From positions 6,544,501 through 6,608,500 of the forward strand of contig NZ_CP108494.1 in assembly GCF_041435435.1 (NCBI RefSeq): a DNA stretch of 64,000 bases. The letters run 5' to 3'. The notes beneath the pieces are model-generated. The model ran no database searches. It was given only the letters and a program-made list of their open reading frames with translations, and was not told the DNA's origin. Numbering within the stretch: the first letter of the stretch is position 1; each line of letters starts with the position of its first letter. Positions 1 to 8,287 of this stretch are shown one piece after another. This DNA is from Streptomyces sp. NBC_01241. Lineage in GTDB: Bacteria > Actinomycetota > Actinomycetes > Streptomycetales > Streptomycetaceae. The position numbers were made by a program, and so were the translations under genes.

Positions 1-191
1 GTACGCATGGCCTGGAAGAGGGCGCCGTGGGCGTGATTGCTGAACTGCTCCGCTCCCAGGCCGCGGACGTCGGGAAGCCGGTGGGGATCCAGGAGGAGCG
101 CCCCGAGCAGGGACTGCTCGGCGTAGTGGACGGGCCGCGGAGAGGGCAGGTCGTCCAGGTCGTCCTCGTAAGGGTCGGTGGAATGGGGCAT
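1..191 (-). CDS. DnaB-like helicase, N-terminal part (cut by window edge)
   Basis: The reading frame starts at ATG 191 and runs out of the window after 63 codons. Residues 21-36 read HYAEQSLLGALLLDPH, which resembles the start of the DnaB N-terminal domain (AEQ.vLGalLld). The family is the hexameric replicative helicase or a plasmid/phage-encoded relative that unwinds DNA at forks. The catalytic RecA-like domain lies outside the window, so the gene could also be a stand-alone N-terminal-domain protein. The start lies directly next to the stop of the upstream methyltransferase gene, which suggests one operon. Confidence 0.72.
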   Translation of the reverse strand, partial: MPHSTDPYEDDLDDLPSPRPVHYAEQSLLGALLLDPHRLPDVRGLGAEQFSNHAHGALFQAMR

Positions 192-1457
192 CTACGCGGC
201 CAGGGTGAAGTCGTCGGGGCGGAGGGTCTTGCCGAGGTACGGGGCCAGCAGATGGGCGGCGAGCCGGGGCGGCACCGCGTTACCGATCTGGCCGAAGACC
301 TGGCCCTTGTTCCCGGCCCAGGGGTAGTCGGCGGGAAAGGTCTGCAGGCGGCCGGCTTCTTGGGCGGTGATCCGGATGGACTCCGGCGCTGGCTGCTCCT
401 CGCCAGCGGTGCGGGGGGCGGCTTCGGCGATCCAGACGCATTCATTGGCGCGATGGCCGAAGAACAGGGTGCCGGCCGGCTCGTCGGACCGGCGTACGGT
501 CGCGTTGGACTGGTTGTTGCTGCGCAGTGACCATGACCAGCGGTGTGCTTCGCCCGTGAACGTGGGGGCAGGCTCGTCGGCCGGCCGGTTCTCCCGGGTA
601 CGGTGCCGAGCCGTCCACCCCGCGCCTTCCCGGCGAGACTGCAGGATGAGGGTGCTCTGGGGCTTCCAGGTTCCGCGGTCGCGGGCGTCGCTGAGGGTCT
701 TGCGTGATCCCGACGGGAAGGGCTCGGGGCCGCCTCCCGGGCCTCCGCCGGCGCACACGGTCGGCACCGGGCGGTCGGTGGCGCCCCAGCCGAGGGCTTC
801 GGCCATGGACACCCACCGGGCGCGGCCCGGCCCGAACAACGACTCTGGCTCGGCGACCTTGGCGTGTGTGGGCAGCGGCGGCTCGGCCGTGCGGGTGCGG
901 GAGGCGAGCAGAATCGCGCGCCGTCTCGTCTGCGGCACTCCGTAGTCTGCCGCGTTCAGGATTCCGGTCCAGACCGAGAAGCCCCAGCTGCGCAGGATCG
1001 CGGCATACTGCCGCCACAGAGGCAGAACGTCGGGCACTTCCTCCATGGCGATCCACTCGGGTTGGCCGTGCTGCTGGAGGGCGTGGAGGTAGCGCATGGG
1101 TTCGGCAGCCAGCAGGGAGCGCTCGTCCTGACAGGCGGTGAGGAGCCGTTCGCGGGTGTCGTGGCCGGTGGCGAGGTCCGCGACGGCCTGGTGAACCAAG
1201 GGCTGGTCGAGGAGTCCGAGGCGTTTGCCGGCCATCGACCATGCCTGGCAGGGCGGGCTGGCGATGAGTCCGGCCGTCTTTCCGAGGAAGGGCCCCACCG
1301 GGTACATCGCGACGTCGGTGCGGATGGTCAACTGTCCGGCCGCGCCACGGGTCTTGCAGGCCCACTCGTCCCATTCCAGGCCGATATCGCGTACGCCGAG
1401 GAAGGTCAGGGCGTGGCTCCAGCCGCCGGGCCCGGCGAACAGATCGAGCACGATCAC
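192..1457 (-). CDS. C5-cytosine DNA methyltransferase
   Basis: This is a 421-residue protein of the Dcm/HhaI class, which transfers a methyl group from S-adenosylmethionine to C5 of cytosine. The motifs appear in order: DLFAGPGGWS near the N-terminus (SAM binding, motif I), PPCQAWSMAGKR (motif IV with the catalytic Cys), MEEVPDVL in the place of the ENV motif, VPQTRRRAILLASR (motif VIII) and GNAVPP near the C-terminus (motif X). I chose GTG 1457 because it overlaps the upstream stop (GTGA) and places motif I at the usual position. An ATG at 1523 would add an implausible Arg-rich tail. No cognate restriction enzyme lies next to it, so it is probably an orphan, protective or regulatory methylase of the element. 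Confidence 0.93.
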   Translation of the reverse strand: MIVLDLFAGPGGWSHALTFLGVRDIGLEWDEWACKTRGAAGQLTIRTDVAMYPVGPFLGKTAGLIASPPCQAWSMAGKRLGLLDQPLVHQAVADLATGHDTRERLLTACQDERSLLAAEPMRYLHALQQHGQPEWIAMEEVPDVLPLWRQYAAILRSWGFSVWTGILNAADYGVPQTRRRAILLASRTRTAEPPLPTHAKVAEPESLFGPGRARWVSMAEALGWGATDRPVPTVCAGGGPGGGPEPFPSGSRKTLSDARDRGTWKPQSTLILQSRREGAGWTARHRTRENRPADEPAPTFTGEAHRWSWSLRSNNQSNATVRRSDEPAGTLFFGHRANECVWIAEAAPRTAGEEQPAPESIRITAQEAGRLQTFPADYPWAGNKGQVFGQIGNAVPPRLAAHLLAPYLGKTLRPDDFTLAA

Positions 1458-2386
1458 GTGGCCAGCCCGAAATCGTCGCGGGTCAGGGCGTCTGCGTCTC
1501 CCCGGCAAGCCCAGGGCGAGCATCCGTCGGGGACGCCCTCTTCCAGCGCTGCGGCGTCTTCATCGTCGCCAAGTTCCTGCTGCAGGGCGGCCCACTCAGC
1601 AGCGGTGACGTGATCGATGGGGGCCTCGGCCAGCGGTACGCGGGAGCGGTGCAGGAAGGCTTGGCCGAGCAGACGGTTGCCGCTGGCGTTGGCGCGGGCG
1701 TTGCCCTGGCGGATGGCGGCATCGAATTCGACCACGTCCGCCCACTCCTCGGGCGAGGTGTCACGGATGTGGCGCCACTGCGCGTTGCCGTGGAACGGGC
1801 ACCCCAAGCACGACGACTTCGGGGTGTCGGCGAGGTCGAGGGAGGACAGGTACCGGACGCAGTCGTTGCGCGACCAGCCCATGTCGATGAGCGGGTGCCG
1901 GTTGCGCATGTACTTCACGTCCGCGTCCTTGGCGCGGTGGAACTCGTCGGTGGAGATGCCGACCCACTGCTCGACGAACACCCCAACCGGGATCCGGGCT
2001 GGGTACGGGTAGCCGAGGAGGGCTCTGACCTGCTTCTTTATCGGTTTGATCTTGTATTCGCCGGTGCACTGCCGCCGGGTCATCCCGGCCTTGCCGTCCT
2101 GGTTGAGGATGTAGAGCGGCATGGAAGCGAACCGGTGGTGCGGGTCGAGTGCGTCGTCGCGGATGTTCCCGGTGGACACACGCAGGACGCGGATGCCGGC
2201 CGGGGCGGCTATCTCACGCTCCAGGCGGTCGAGATGGTCGTAGACGGCGCGGGGCTCCCACCCGGTGTCGGCGAAGATCGCGTAATCGACCTTGGGAAGG
2301 ACACCTTCGGCGGACAGGGCGAGCAGGGTGCTGGACTGGACTCCGGCGCCCAGGGACAGGGCGCGGAACTGGGGCTGTTCGGTGAT
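1454..2386 (-). CDS. PAPS-reductase-like adenine nucleotide alpha hydrolase
   Basis: About 310 residues. The N-terminus reads LSLGAGVQSSTLLALSAEG followed by DYAIFADTGWEP, the PP-loop and following strand of PAPS-reductase/ATP-pyrophosphatase relatives. Later CTGEYK and CLGCPFHG supply paired cysteines. Relatives are common in actinobacterial phages and plasmids, mostly of unknown substrate; DndC-like thio-modification enzymes belong to the same fold. The first canonical in-frame start (GTG 2179) would delete the whole PP-loop. The frame has no ATG, GTG or TTG upstream of it, but an ATC at 2386 follows AGGA at good spacing, giving the natural-looking N-terminus (M)TEQPQFRALSLG. The C-terminus overlaps the cytosine methyltransferase start, so the two may act together in DNA modification (inference). 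Confidence 0.78.
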   Translation of the reverse strand: MTEQPQFRALSLGAGVQSSTLLALSAEGVLPKVDYAIFADTGWEPRAVYDHLDRLEREIAAPAGIRVLRVSTGNIRDDALDPHHRFASMPLYILNQDGKAGMTRRQCTGEYKIKPIKKQVRALLGYPYPARIPVGVFVEQWVGISTDEFHRAKDADVKYMRNRHPLIDMGWSRNDCVRYLSSLDLADTPKSSCLGCPFHGNAQWRHIRDTSPEEWADVVEFDAAIRQGNARANASGNRLLGQAFLHRSRVPLAEAPIDHVTAAEWAALQQELGDDEDAAALEEGVPDGCSPWACRGDADALTRDDFGLAT

Positions 2387-2423
2387 GGTGGGTCCTGGGG
2401 GCGTGGGGAGCGGAGGGGTTGCC

Positions 2424-2888
2424 TCAGCGCGTCGGCGCGGGCGCGGCAGGCGGCAGGGAATGGTCTCGGCGCAGCGCGTCGCAGAGGGTGAGGAGGCCGT
2501 CGAGCAGGTCGGCGGCGGAGGCGACGAACTGCTGCGGCGTGGGCCGCAGGAGCACTGGTGATGACGTGGCGGCGTCGGCTCGGCGCTGTTGGTTCTCGAT
2601 GGCGCGCGTCAGGGCGGAGGTCAGTTCCGCGCTCGCGTCCTGGGCTGCCTTGGCGGTACGTGCCACACGGTCGAGGCGGAACAGGTGCGTGGACGGTTCG
2701 CGCGGTACCTCCCGCTCCAGGGCAAGAAAAAGGTGGAGCGCGGCAGTTGCGAGCGCCTGCGCCTCAACGACGCGAGCGGTCAGGACCCGGGCGCAGTCGA
2801 CGGGGGCGTTGCGCAGGGACCGCCGCAAGTCACGTGCGTCGGCCGCGATCTGATCAAGAACCTCGTGGGAGCTGGGCGCATCAGGCAT
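2424..2888 (-). CDS. Small helical protein of unknown function
   Basis: 154 residues, ATG 2888, overlapping the end of the TrpA-like gene by 8 nt. The sequence is rich in Ala, Leu, Arg and Gln with long amphipathic helices and a Pro/Ala tail ending APTR, the style of the other small accessory proteins in this window. No enzyme motif is visible. I do not recognise a family. Confidence 0.6.
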   Translation of the reverse strand: MPDAPSSHEVLDQIAADARDLRRSLRNAPVDCARVLTARVVEAQALATAALHLFLALEREVPREPSTHLFRLDRVARTAKAAQDASAELTSALTRAIENQQRRADAATSSPVLLRPTPQQFVASAADLLDGLLTLCDALRRDHSLPPAAPAPTR

Positions 2889-3678
2889 CGCGGGCCGCGC
2901 CGATCCGGGTGTGCAGGGCCTGGGCGAACGAGGCCGTCACCGCGGCGGCCGGGGCAGAGTCCGACAGCAGAGCCCGGACGATGGGCGTGCCGATGACGAC
3001 GGCGTCGACCAGTGGCGCCACGCGGGCGGCGAGGCCAGGGCTGGAGATACCCACGCCCGAGACCACGGGCAGCGGACTCGCGGCGCGCAGCCGCTGGGTG
3101 AAGGCGCCGAGGGCCGTCAGGTCGAGCGGGCCCTGATAACCGGTGGGGCCGGTGCTTGCGGGTGCGTAGAGCCAGCCGGACGCACCGTCGGCCGCGACAG
3201 GGAGGTCGCTGTCCCGAGTAGCGCGCGGAACGAGGCGCGGCGCGGACAGTCCGGCGGCGTGGGCGGCCTGGTGCCAGCGGAGCGTCTCCTCGCGAGGCAG
3301 GTCGACCACCATCATTCCCGCAGCGCCCGCATCGGCGAGCAGGCGAGCCAGGTGTTCGGGACCGTGGCGGCGGACCGGTTCCCAGTAGGTCATGACCACC
3401 GTCGGCCGCAGCGACGCGGCATGTGCCACGGCACGGACGGTGCGGTCGATGACGTCCCCCTCGGACAGGGCGCGGTGGTAGGCGGACCGGATGAGTCGGC
3501 CGTCGAGGACCGGGTTGGCACAGGGCAGGCCGATCTCGAACAGGTCGGCCCCGGACTGGGCGAGGTGGTCGAGCTGGCGGCACTGGACGTCCGTCTGGTG
3601 CACGCCGGCCGGGATGAAAACCCCGAGCGCGCAATGGGGTTGGGTGAGGAGCGTGTGGAGGTGGTCGGCGGTTGCCAG
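2881..3678 (-). CDS. Orphan tryptophan synthase alpha-like protein, CTG start
   Basis: The protein is 265 residues, close to the usual 268 of TrpA, which cleaves indole-3-glycerol phosphate to indole and glyceraldehyde-3-phosphate. Conserved stretches are GVFIPAG near residue 19, GADLFEIGLP, VLDG, VVMTYW, AGMMVVDLP, TGPTGYQG, VVSGVGI and VVIGTPIV. With the CTG 3678 start the catalytic acids fall at Glu48 and Asp59, matching Glu49 and Asp60 of the Salmonella enzyme. GAGGGA lies 6 nt upstream of the CTG and an in-frame TGA precedes it. The only other start, GTG 3603, would remove the first beta strand. No trpB or other trp gene is nearby, so it may release free indole or have changed substrate. 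Confidence 0.85.
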   Translation of the reverse strand: MATADHLHTLLTQPHCALGVFIPAGVHQTDVQCRQLDHLAQSGADLFEIGLPCANPVLDGRLIRSAYHRALSEGDVIDRTVRAVAHAASLRPTVVMTYWEPVRRHGPEHLARLLADAGAAGMMVVDLPREETLRWHQAAHAAGLSAPRLVPRATRDSDLPVAADGASGWLYAPASTGPTGYQGPLDLTALGAFTQRLRAASPLPVVSGVGISSPGLAARVAPLVDAVVIGTPIVRALLSDSAPAAAVTASFAQALHTRIGAARDA

Positions 3679-3772
3679 GGTGTGTCCCTCTCAGTGAATG
3701 GGCCGTCGCAAGTCAGCGGCGACGACCGGCCGACGGGGTGGGCGTAGTTGCCGCGGTGCGTTGTGCGACGGG

Positions 3773-5566
3773 TTAAGCGGCCGGGCCGAAGTCGCTCTGC
3801 TTCGGCGTCGCCTTGGCGACGGCGCGTTCGGTGATGCCCTTGGACGCGCGGGCGGAGGCGGCGGAGAGTTCGCGGGCGCCGGGCTCGAGATACCAGGGGC
3901 GCAGGTCGAGCATGGCCGCTCGCAGGCCGGTGGCGAACGCGAGCGCGGTGCCCTTGGGCAGGGCGCGGATGGCGTCGGCGGCCAGGATTCGTTCCTGCCG
4001 CATCGACACGGAGGTGGACTTCCCCGAATCCGAGGTCGAGGTTGAGGTCGTCTCGACATCGTGGTCGCCGATCAGGCGGGACAGCTTGTCCGCGAAGTCC
4101 GGGTCGTCGATGCCGGAGCCGATGACCTTGATGGTGGAGGCGCTCCACATGGCGTCCATGCCGGCGTCGCCCCACACTTTCTGGCCCTGGCGGTAGGACT
4201 GCAGGATCGTCATCGGGATGATGCCCCGCGAGCCGAGGTGGGAGTACAGGTCAGGCAAGTCTGAGATCTTGCACACGTTCGCGGCCTCGTCGAGGATCGC
4301 GAGCATCGGCGGGTCGAGGCGTCCACCAGCACGTTCGGCCTGAGCGGTCGCGGCCCGCATCACGCTGTCCGCGCACGCGGCGATCAGTGCGCTGGCACCG
4401 CCTCCGCCGTCCTTCGACAGCAGGTAGAGCGTGTCCTTCGAGGTGACGAACGTGGACGGCGTGAACTCCGGAACGTTCTTCTGCGGGGTCACCCAGGCGG
4501 CGATCTCCGTGTTGAGGAGGGCTGCGGCGTACTGGCGGGCCGTCTCATAGATGCCGTCGCGTGTCTCGGGCGGCCCCTCCACCGTTCCCTTGAGCTGAGC
4601 GGCCACTGCGGCGAAGCCGTGGTCACGCAGGATGTCGAGCGGGGTTCGGTCGGCGGGGAAGGCGAGCCAGGCCATCACGTCGGTGATCGGCCTCTCGGCG
4701 AGCGCGGCTGCCAAGAACAGCTGGCTCAGGATGTTCGACCCGGCCTTGGACCAGAAGTCACCCTGCTGACTGGCGTCGACGCTGGCGGCGAGGAAGTGGC
4801 CGGCAAGGCGCCCGGCACCGTCGAGGGTCTTGGCGTCGGCCAGGGGATTCCACCACATTGCCCGTTCAGCGTGGGCGATCTGCTGCGGGTCCATCGACCA
4901 GGTCCGGCCGACGGCTGCCCGCGCGTCGATCGTCGCGGTGTAGGCATCCCCGGCGGCCTTGTTGGAGGTGAGCAGGACCGGGCCGGGCGCCGCCAGGATG
5001 GAGGGGATCGCCAGGCTGGTGGTCTTCCCGGAGCGGGGCGCCATGATCGCGACGGCCACGTCCTCGTATCCCATCCGCACCTCGTACTTGGTGCCCTGGA
5101 GGTTGCCGAGCAGGATGCCGGAATCGGCTGCCTCGATGTGCTTGGCGTCCTTCAAACTCGGGCGCAGCGAGCGGGCCTTGGCGGTGATGGCCTTGGACAT
5201 CAGAGGTTCGATGTCCTTGTGCTTGGCCATGCCCACGACGCGCTTCTTGCGTCGGCTTCCGCCGTCCTTGTGCCGCTTGTAGAGCACGGCGGCGGTGACG
5301 GCGAGGGACAGCAGCAGGGCGCCGGGAACGATGCGTGTCCCGATCAGCAGGGACGTTTCACCGAGGTGGGGCCACAGCTGCTCGGGATGGAGCAGGGCGG
5401 CGACGGGCTGGTACGGGGCACCGGTGTCGGCGTCGGTGATCCGGGCGGTGATGGTGCCGCCCACCCAGGCCAGGTTGGCCAGGGGGACCGCGATGGCAAG
5501 GGCGACGCCCAGGACGCGGAAGGCTATGTCGTATCCGTCGGTGGACGTGGAGTTGGGCTGGGGCAA
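3773..5566 (-). CDS. VirD4/TraG-type conjugative coupling protein
   Basis: 597 residues from TTG 5566, chosen because upstream codons only read through the DUF317 gene out of frame. Two hydrophobic membrane segments lie near residues 15-40 and 73-96. A cytoplasmic ATPase follows, with Walker A APRSGKTTS near 175 and Walker B LAILDEAANV. Then comes a TraM-recognition-type region (DLYSHLGSRGIIPMTILQSYRQG, GSGIDDPDFADKLS). The family docks the relaxase-DNA complex on the secretion channel at the inner membrane and pumps DNA. It belongs functionally with the 28-36 kb secretion block and the relaxase at 58-60 kb. Confidence 0.93.
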   Translation of the reverse strand: MPQPNSTSTDGYDIAFRVLGVALAIAVPLANLAWVGGTITARITDADTGAPYQPVAALLHPEQLWPHLGETSLLIGTRIVPGALLLSLAVTAAVLYKRHKDGGSRRKKRVVGMAKHKDIEPLMSKAITAKARSLRPSLKDAKHIEAADSGILLGNLQGTKYEVRMGYEDVAVAIMAPRSGKTTSLAIPSILAAPGPVLLTSNKAAGDAYTATIDARAAVGRTWSMDPQQIAHAERAMWWNPLADAKTLDGAGRLAGHFLAASVDASQQGDFWSKAGSNILSQLFLAAALAERPITDVMAWLAFPADRTPLDILRDHGFAAVAAQLKGTVEGPPETRDGIYETARQYAAALLNTEIAAWVTPQKNVPEFTPSTFVTSKDTLYLLSKDGGGGASALIAACADSVMRAATAQAERAGGRLDPPMLAILDEAANVCKISDLPDLYSHLGSRGIIPMTILQSYRQGQKVWGDAGMDAMWSASTIKVIGSGIDDPDFADKLSRLIGDHDVETTSTSTSDSGKSTSVSMRQERILAADAIRALPKGTALAFATGLRAAMLDLRPWYLEPGARELSAASARASKGITERAVAKATPKQSDFGPAA

Positions 5567-5610
5567 GGGACTGTTCCAGGGAGCGTGGAGGTGGGGCGCG
5601 GTGGTGCCGT

Positions 5611-6402
5611 TCAGCGGGCTCGACGCGCCGTGGGGGCGTGCGGCGGAGCGGGAGGCGCCGACGGCGGCGCTGCGGGGTTCCGCTGGGCGAGGGCGGTGGT
5701 GCGGTTCCTGAGCGCGAAGGCGACGGACTCTGCGCTGACCTGCCGTGTGCTGGTACTGCCGTGAGTGACGGCCAGAGGGGGAACGCGGTGTGGATGCCGG
5801 ATGAGGGGCGTCGTGTCGGCCAGCGCGCCGAAGAACGCGGAGGCCACGTGGGAGGGGGTGTTGCCGTCTGCATACGCGCGCCAGATGGCGGGGAGGTGAT
5901 GGACGGACGTTTCGACGATCCAGCCGGCGCTGCGTCCGCTCTCGTCGACGATCCGGTCGACCCGTGCCAGGCCGTCGGGGGAAGTCATCCCCTTGGGTGA
6001 GGTGCGACCGTCGTGGTGGTGGGGAGCATGCCAGCCCGCCGCGCGCAGCGGATCGTATGGGTCGACCGACGCCGTCGGCGATGGGGCGGGGGCGGTGAGC
6101 GTGTCGGTGACCGCGGCGATGATCTCGACCGGAGTCTGGGCGTCGAAGGTGATCTCCCAGGCGCGTTGACCGCCGTGATGCGCATGACGCAGGGTCCACC
6201 ACGGCTCGGCCGGGTCCGGGTCCGGCACGATCCGCAGCTGGGCTAGCTGGTCGGGGCTGGTGAGGATGACCCGCGGCACCAGCGGATCTCCGGCGGTGCT
6301 CCAGCCGCAGGCGCGGCGGAGGGGAACAGTGACCCAGGCCGGGTCGCCGCTACCGGCCAGATAGCGGGGCGATATGAGCGTCTGCTCGATGGACTCGGTC
6401 AC
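5611..6402 (-). CDS. DUF317 protein
   Basis: 263 residues from GTG 6402, which overlaps the upstream stop (GTGA). It carries two copies of the DUF317 fold. The first begins ISPRYLAGSGDPAWVTVPL and continues to WEITFDAQTPVEIIAAVTDTL. The second runs from DPLRAAGW through WRAYADGNTPSHVASAFFGAL. The C-terminus is a low-complexity Ala/Pro/Arg tail. DUF317 proteins are Streptomyces-rich and of unknown role. This copy sits directly upstream of the coupling protein, one of at least eight copies in this window. Confidence 0.88.
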   Translation of the reverse strand: MTESIEQTLISPRYLAGSGDPAWVTVPLRRACGWSTAGDPLVPRVILTSPDQLAQLRIVPDPDPAEPWWTLRHAHHGGQRAWEITFDAQTPVEIIAAVTDTLTAPAPSPTASVDPYDPLRAAGWHAPHHHDGRTSPKGMTSPDGLARVDRIVDESGRSAGWIVETSVHHLPAIWRAYADGNTPSHVASAFFGALADTTPLIRHPHRVPPLAVTHGSTSTRQVSAESVAFALRNRTTALAQRNPAAPPSAPPAPPHAPTARRAR

Positions 6403-6998
6403 GGTGCCCACCGCCGTACAGGGGCAGCAGCGGCGGGTGCCGGAGGGGCGGCGCCCGCCGTGGGTGCGCCGGTCTTCGACTGCCGTTCGGCCAGCGCGTT
6501 GACGGCGAAGAGGGCCTGGCCGTGGATCGCCCACTGGTCCAGGTAGTGCCATGCTTCCGCGTAGCTCTCGGCGAGCGGTTCCTCGTACGCCGCCGTGCCG
6601 GGCCGGGCGCTCTCGGGCAGCGCGGCGCGTACGGTAAGCCAGTCGTCGTGGACGGCGTACAGGCATTCCGTGGCCTCATGCAGTTCCCGTACCTGCCAGG
6701 CGAAGCGCCGCGTACGGTCGGATACCGACAGCTGGGCGAGCTGCTGTTCGGCGACATGCACCAGTTCGTCGGCGTGGTAGTAGACGCGGCCGAAAGCGGC
6801 CAGGGTGTGGGCGTCGCGTTGCTGCTGGCGCAGGCCGTATGCGTCCTCGTCGTGGGGCTGGAACGTTTCGGGGTCGGAGTGCCGGGCGGAGTAGTGGTCC
6901 CAGGCAGTGAGGATCTGCCGGCTGTGCCGCAGGTAGAGCGCGAGCTGGCTCAGGTAGAGCCGGTGCTCCTGGCTCCCGGGTTTGAGTGAGATCGTCAA
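6399..6998 (-). CDS. Helical protein of unknown function
   Basis: 199 residues from TTG 6998, preceded by GAAGG. Strongly helical, with many Gln, His and Arg residues (YLSQLALYLRHSRQILTAWDHY, LHEATECLYAVHDDW) and no membrane segment. The Ala/Pro tail is like its neighbours'. It overlaps the DUF317 start by 4 nt, so the two are probably translationally coupled. I do not recognise a family. Confidence 0.62.
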   Translation of the reverse strand: MTISLKPGSQEHRLYLSQLALYLRHSRQILTAWDHYSARHSDPETFQPHDEDAYGLRQQQRDAHTLAAFGRVYYHADELVHVAEQQLAQLSVSDRTRRFAWQVRELHEATECLYAVHDDWLTVRAALPESARPGTAAYEEPLAESYAEAWHYLDQWAIHGQALFAVNALAERQSKTGAPTAGAAPPAPAAAAPVRRWAP

Positions 6999-7065
6999 GA
7001 AGGGCCTTCGGGCGTGCGGTTGTGGTCGGGGCGGGTGCGGAGCGGTTGGGGCCGCTCCGCACCGT

Positions 7066-7893
7066 TCAGCGGCTTCGGGCCGCGGGCGCGGTCGCCTCGG
7101 CGCCGGGCGCCGAGGCCGGACGTGTGGTGGGTGCGGAAGTGCGGCGGGTCTTGCGGGCGGCGGTCCGGATGGCCTTCAGCCGCGCGTCGTGGGCGGCAGC
7201 GAGCTGATCACCCTGGGCTCCGCGTTCCACCTGCGTGACCAGGTGGGAGTGGGGGACGTCGTAGTGGCCACGGGAGACGGGGGCCGGATCGGTGAGGGCG
7301 GCGGCGAAGCCTGCGAGCAGGTGGCGAGGGTGCGGTCGTCGAAGTACGCGTGCCACAGCCGGTTGTGGCCGCCGAGCCCGGTGGGCAGTGCGACTTCGGC
7401 AGTCCAGGCGAAGTGGTCGCTGGTCAGCGTGGCCGACCGCTCCATGGTGGTGATGCCGTCCGGGTGACGTGCGTGTTCGTTGCCTCGTTCGTCGCGTTCG
7501 TAGGTCCAGCCGGCCGCCTGCAGCACGGGCCAGATGTCCGGCTCGGTGTCGGGCGGGGGGGCGCAGGAGCGCGTCGGTGAATCCGGCGATGATCTCGGCG
7601 GGCGTGTTGCCGCCGAAGGACGCGTACCATCCGCCCCACTGCGTCGAGGAAATGCGCCACCAGGAGCCGTACGTCTCCGGTGTGGGTTCCAGGACCAGTG
7701 TGTGCCGGTAGTCGGGGCTGGCGAGAACGACGTGGGGGAAGTCGGGGTCGCCGAAGTTCTTCCATCCGCCGGCTCGTAGCGCCTGAGTGACATAGCGCGG
7801 GTCGCCGGGTCCGGCGAGGTGGCGGGGTGTGGTGTCGAACCAGATTCGGGACCAGGGGTCGTCGGCCTTGCTGGCGATGTAGGGACGCGTCAC
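7066..7893 (-). CDS. DUF317 protein with compensated frameshifts
   Basis: The frame opens with GTG 7893, overlapping the upstream stop. Residues 1-115 are normal DUF317 sequence (TPRHLAGPGDPRYVTQALRAGGW, GGNTPAEIIAGFTDAL). From about 7555 to 7330 this frame reads Arg/His-rich nonsense, while the next frame reads a proper second half (DIWPVLQAAGWTYERDERGNEH, WHAYFDDRTLA). After about 7330 the original frame again encodes DUF317 sequence (LLAGFAAALTDP). One extra base in the run of seven G near 7554-7560 and one missing base near 7330 would explain this. The expressed protein either has a scrambled middle of about 75 residues or the sequence has two indel errors. Confidence 0.75.
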   Translation of the reverse strand: MTRPYIASKADDPWSRIWFDTTPRHLAGPGDPRYVTQALRAGGWKNFGDPDFPHVVLASPDYRHTLVLEPTPETYGSWWRISSTQWGGWYASFGGNTPAEIIAGFTDALLRPPARHRAGHLARAAGGRLDLRTRRTRQRTRTSPGRHHHHGAVGHADQRPLRLDCRSRTAHRARRPQPAVARVLRRPHPRHLLAGFAAALTDPAPVSRGHYDVPHSHLVTQVERGAQGDQLAAAHDARLKAIRTAARKTRRTSAPTTRPASAPGAEATAPAARSR

Positions 7894-8240
7894 GTGGCCG
7901 GCGGCGGTCCGGCTGCCTCGAACGTGCAGCCGCGCAGGCGCTGCACGTCCCAGTGCAGGACATGCCAGTCGGTGGCCTCCTGGGCGGCCTCCCGGAGCCC
8001 GGTGATGATCAGGCGGATCTCGTCGGTCTCGGCGCTGGTCTGCTGGGCGATGAGGCGCGCGGCGCTGCGCAGGACATCGCCGAGCAGGATGGGCACGCCG
8101 GTGTCCTCGTCGAGGAGCCCGGCGAGAAGCGGAAGTACGTCGGATACCGGCGGATGGGTACGCAGGTACTCCTTGGCCTGGGCCAGGGTGGCGGTCGCCT
8201 GCGCGACCTGGTCGGCGCTGGGCACAGAGGGGTTGGGCAT
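7890..8240 (-). CDS. Small helical accessory protein
   Basis: 116 residues from ATG 8240. The pattern (PPVSDVLPLLAGLLDEDTGVPILLGDVLRSAARLIAQQ) recurs in the 9927-10316, 12571-12969 and 13305-14201 products: a helix, then LL..L.DE.TG, then two long helices. It ends with TGA overlapping the next DUF317 start. Function unknown. The repeated pairing with DUF317 genes suggests a partner protein. Confidence 0.65.
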   Translation of the reverse strand: MPNPSVPSADQVAQATATLAQAKEYLRTHPPVSDVLPLLAGLLDEDTGVPILLGDVLRSAARLIAQQTSAETDEIRLIITGLREAAQEATDWHVLHWDVQRLRGCTFEAAGPPPAT

Positions 8241-8287
8241 CAACGTCCTTCGTGAAGGGGGAGAGGAGGGCGTACGGGCGCGCCTGG

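Noticed and set aside
2424..2888. TrpB or another tryptophan gene next to the TrpA-like gene
   Set aside because: The neighbour is a short helical protein without the PLP-binding motifs of TrpB.
5567..6202. N-terminal extension of the coupling protein to 6202
   Set aside because: The extra 212 residues are an out-of-frame, Arg/His/Pro-rich reading of the DUF317 gene; TTG 5566 gives a normal start.
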